In this document: positions 62,902-64,000 of the stretch, one piece after another | How positions within the stretch are numbered: position 1 is the stretch's first letter | Layout: the number at the start of each line of letters is the position of its first letter | From: Pseudomonadota bacterium | GTDB taxonomy: Bacteria > Pseudomonadota > Alphaproteobacteria > Rhizobiales > Rhizobiaceae | Direction of reading: 5' to 3' | Assembly (NCBI GenBank): GCA_023390055.1 | Contig: JAEWDP010000031.1 | Span: 1 to 64,000, forward strand | Length of the DNA stretch: 64,000 nt | Notes under the pieces: generated by a model | The model's input: the letters and a program-made list of their open reading frames with translations, nothing else | Databases searched by the model: none | What the model was told of the DNA's origin: nothing | Position numbers and translations under genes: made by a program

Positions 62902-64000
62902 ATGTCACAGAACCTCGCAGCTTTTCTGTATTTGATCTCCGGCGTGCTGTTCATCATGGCGCTGCGGGGACTTTCGCATCCGACCACCAGCCGAAAGGGT
63001 AACATATATGGCATGGTGGGCATGGGCATCGCGATTGGTACGACGCTTCTGCTCGCGATGCCGGGTATAGGTGGTCTGCTCCTGATTTGTCTGGCACTGC
63101 TTATCGGTGGTGGCGTTGGTGCCTATATCGCCCGAACTATTCCGATGACAGCTATGCCGCAGCTCGTTGCGGGCTTCCATTCACTGGTTGGATTTGCAGC
63201 CGTGATGGTCGCTGCAGCGGCACTCTATGACCCTGAATCCTTTGGTATTGGCACCGTTGGAGAAATTCACGGGCAAGCCCTTGTCGAAATGGCTCTCGGC
63301 GCAGCGATCGGAGCGATCACGTTTACTGGGTCGATTATTGCTTTCCTCAAACTTGACGGAAGAATGTCCGGCAAGCCAATCATGTTGCCCTTCCGGCATT
63401 TGATCAACATTGCGCTTCTCGTCGCAATCGTCGTCGTCATCGTCGGCCTGACGCTTTCGGAAAGCCATTTTGACTTCTGGCTGATTGTCGTGCTTGCCCT
63501 TGCGCTCGGGATCCTCCTCATCATTCCGATCGGGGGTGCCGACATGCCCGTCGTCGTCTCGATGCTGAATTCCTATTCAGGTTGGGCTGCAGCAGGGATA
63601 GGCTTCACACTTGGCAACCTGGCCCTGATCATCACGGGCGCTTTGGTTGGATCATCGGGTGCCATCCTTTCCTATATCATGTGCAAGGGAATGAACCGCT
63701 CGTTCGTGTCTGTTATCCTTGGCGGTTTTGGGGGGGAGAGTGCATCGGCAACGGCCGACGATGGTGTACAGCGCACAGTGAAGCAGGGATCTGCCGATGA
63801 TGCAGCGTTCCTCATGGAAAATGCGGGAAAAGTCATCATTGTGCCTGGCTACGGCATGGCTGTTGCCCAGGCGCAGCATGCGTTGCGTGAGCTTGCAGAT
63901 ACGCTGAAAGAAAATGGCGTCGAGGTGAAATACGCAATCCACCCTGTTGCCGGTAGAATGCCGGGCCACATGAATGTGCTGCTCGCCGAAGCCAATGTTC
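62902..64000 (+). CDS. pntB: NAD(P) transhydrogenase subunit beta (PntB), partial
   Basis: The membrane and NADP(H)-binding subunit of the transhydrogenase; the 3' end is cut by the window. About 366 codons are present of a usual ~465. Helices fill the first 260 residues, with LVAGFHSLVGFAAVMVA and PIGGADMPVVVSMLNSYSGWAAAGIGFTL (family motif). The NADP-binding domain III starts with VIIVPGYGMAVAQAQHALRELAD and continues with HPVAGRMPGHMNVLLAEA at the edge. The ATG is 12 bases after the pntAB stop. Confidence 0.95.
   Translation, partial: MSQNLAAFLYLISGVLFIMALRGLSHPTTSRKGNIYGMVGMGIAIGTTLLLAMPGIGGLLLICLALLIGGGVGAYIARTIPMTAMPQLVAGFHSLVGFAAVMVAAAALYDPESFGIGTVGEIHGQALVEMALGAAIGAITFTGSIIAFLKLDGRMSGKPIMLPFRHLINIALLVAIVVVIVGLTLSESHFDFWLIVVLALALGILLIIPIGGADMPVVVSMLNSYSGWAAAGIGFTLGNLALIITGALVGSSGAILSYIMCKGMNRSFVSVILGGFGGESASATADDGVQRTVKQGSADDAAFLMENAGKVIIVPGYGMAVAQAQHALRELADTLKENGVEVKYAIHPVAGRMPGHMNVLLAEANV

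Noticed and set aside
1..64000. tRNA, rRNA, CRISPR arrays, insertion sequences, prophage
   Set aside because: Gaps were scanned by eye for cloverleaf-like GGTTCGA-type arms, regularly spaced repeats and transposase or integrase genes; none was found. A computed scan could still reveal a diverged RNA.

Overview
The window looks like a chromosomal segment from an alphaproteobacterium of the order Hyphomicrobiales (Rhizobiales), most likely a Rhizobiaceae-type soil or plant-associated bacterium. This is inferred from gene content: sitABCD, an alphaproteobacterial aa3-oxidase subunit IV beside split pntAA-pntAB-pntB, a polyol mtlK operon, several LacI/SorC-regulated sugar loci, TRAP and CUT2 transporters, DUF1007-NicO and CHAD-CYTH pairs. 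No species was identified and no database was searched. I see no rRNA, tRNA, insertion sequence, prophage or CRISPR array; gene density is ordinary.

Layout. 1-3.9 kb: end of a polyol operon (mannitol dehydrogenase, HAD phosphatase, D-ribulokinase-like FGGY kinase). 4.3-9.4 kb: a CysZ-like membrane protein and a DNA-repair group (recQ, nth, Ada-type methyltransferase/regulator). 9.5-11.6 kb: SorC-type regulator divergent from transaldolase. 11.7-15.1 kb: SitABCD Mn/Fe importer with two candidate metalloregulator operators. 15.4-22.9 kb: an anchored unknown protein, lysS-gltX, an SLC13 transporter, a TerC protein and a TetR regulator with a perfect operator-like palindrome.

23.1-33.3 kb is a sugar regulon: LacI-type xylR, xylB and xylA, then a CUT2 ABC importer, a TIM-barrel isomerase/epimerase and a Gfo/Idh/MocA oxidoreductase. 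The same operator sequence lies in front of xylR and in front of the importer genes, tying the two blocks together. A decayed ABC-F ATPase pseudogene follows. 34.1-36.7 kb: methionine importer metNIQ. 36.9-41.9 kb: trhO, a CHAD-CYTH pair, KDPG aldolase, a DUF533 protein, a GNAT enzyme and a small membrane protein. 42.2-50.1 kb: NicO/DUF1007 metal genes, a LysR regulator, ornithine/lysine decarboxylase behind a long structured leader, a GNAT enzyme, a spermidine-synthase-like protein, a WD40 protein and a His-rich COG0523 metallochaperone.

50.2-57.1 kb: creatininase-family hydrolase divergent from a Lys-tailed MarR regulator, a LacI regulator with a D-2-hydroxyacid dehydrogenase, a gamma-glutamyl-GABA hydrolase-like protein, and TRAP membrane subunits lacking a nearby binding protein. 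57.5-60.7 kb: a GGDEF/EAL membrane protein with a decayed GGDEF motif, followed by an acyl-HSL-synthase-fold (FeeM-like) acyltransferase whose promoter carries CtrA-like TTAA-N7-TTAA and TTAACCAT sites. This is the most interesting locus. The window ends in the transhydrogenase genes, with pntB cut by the edge.
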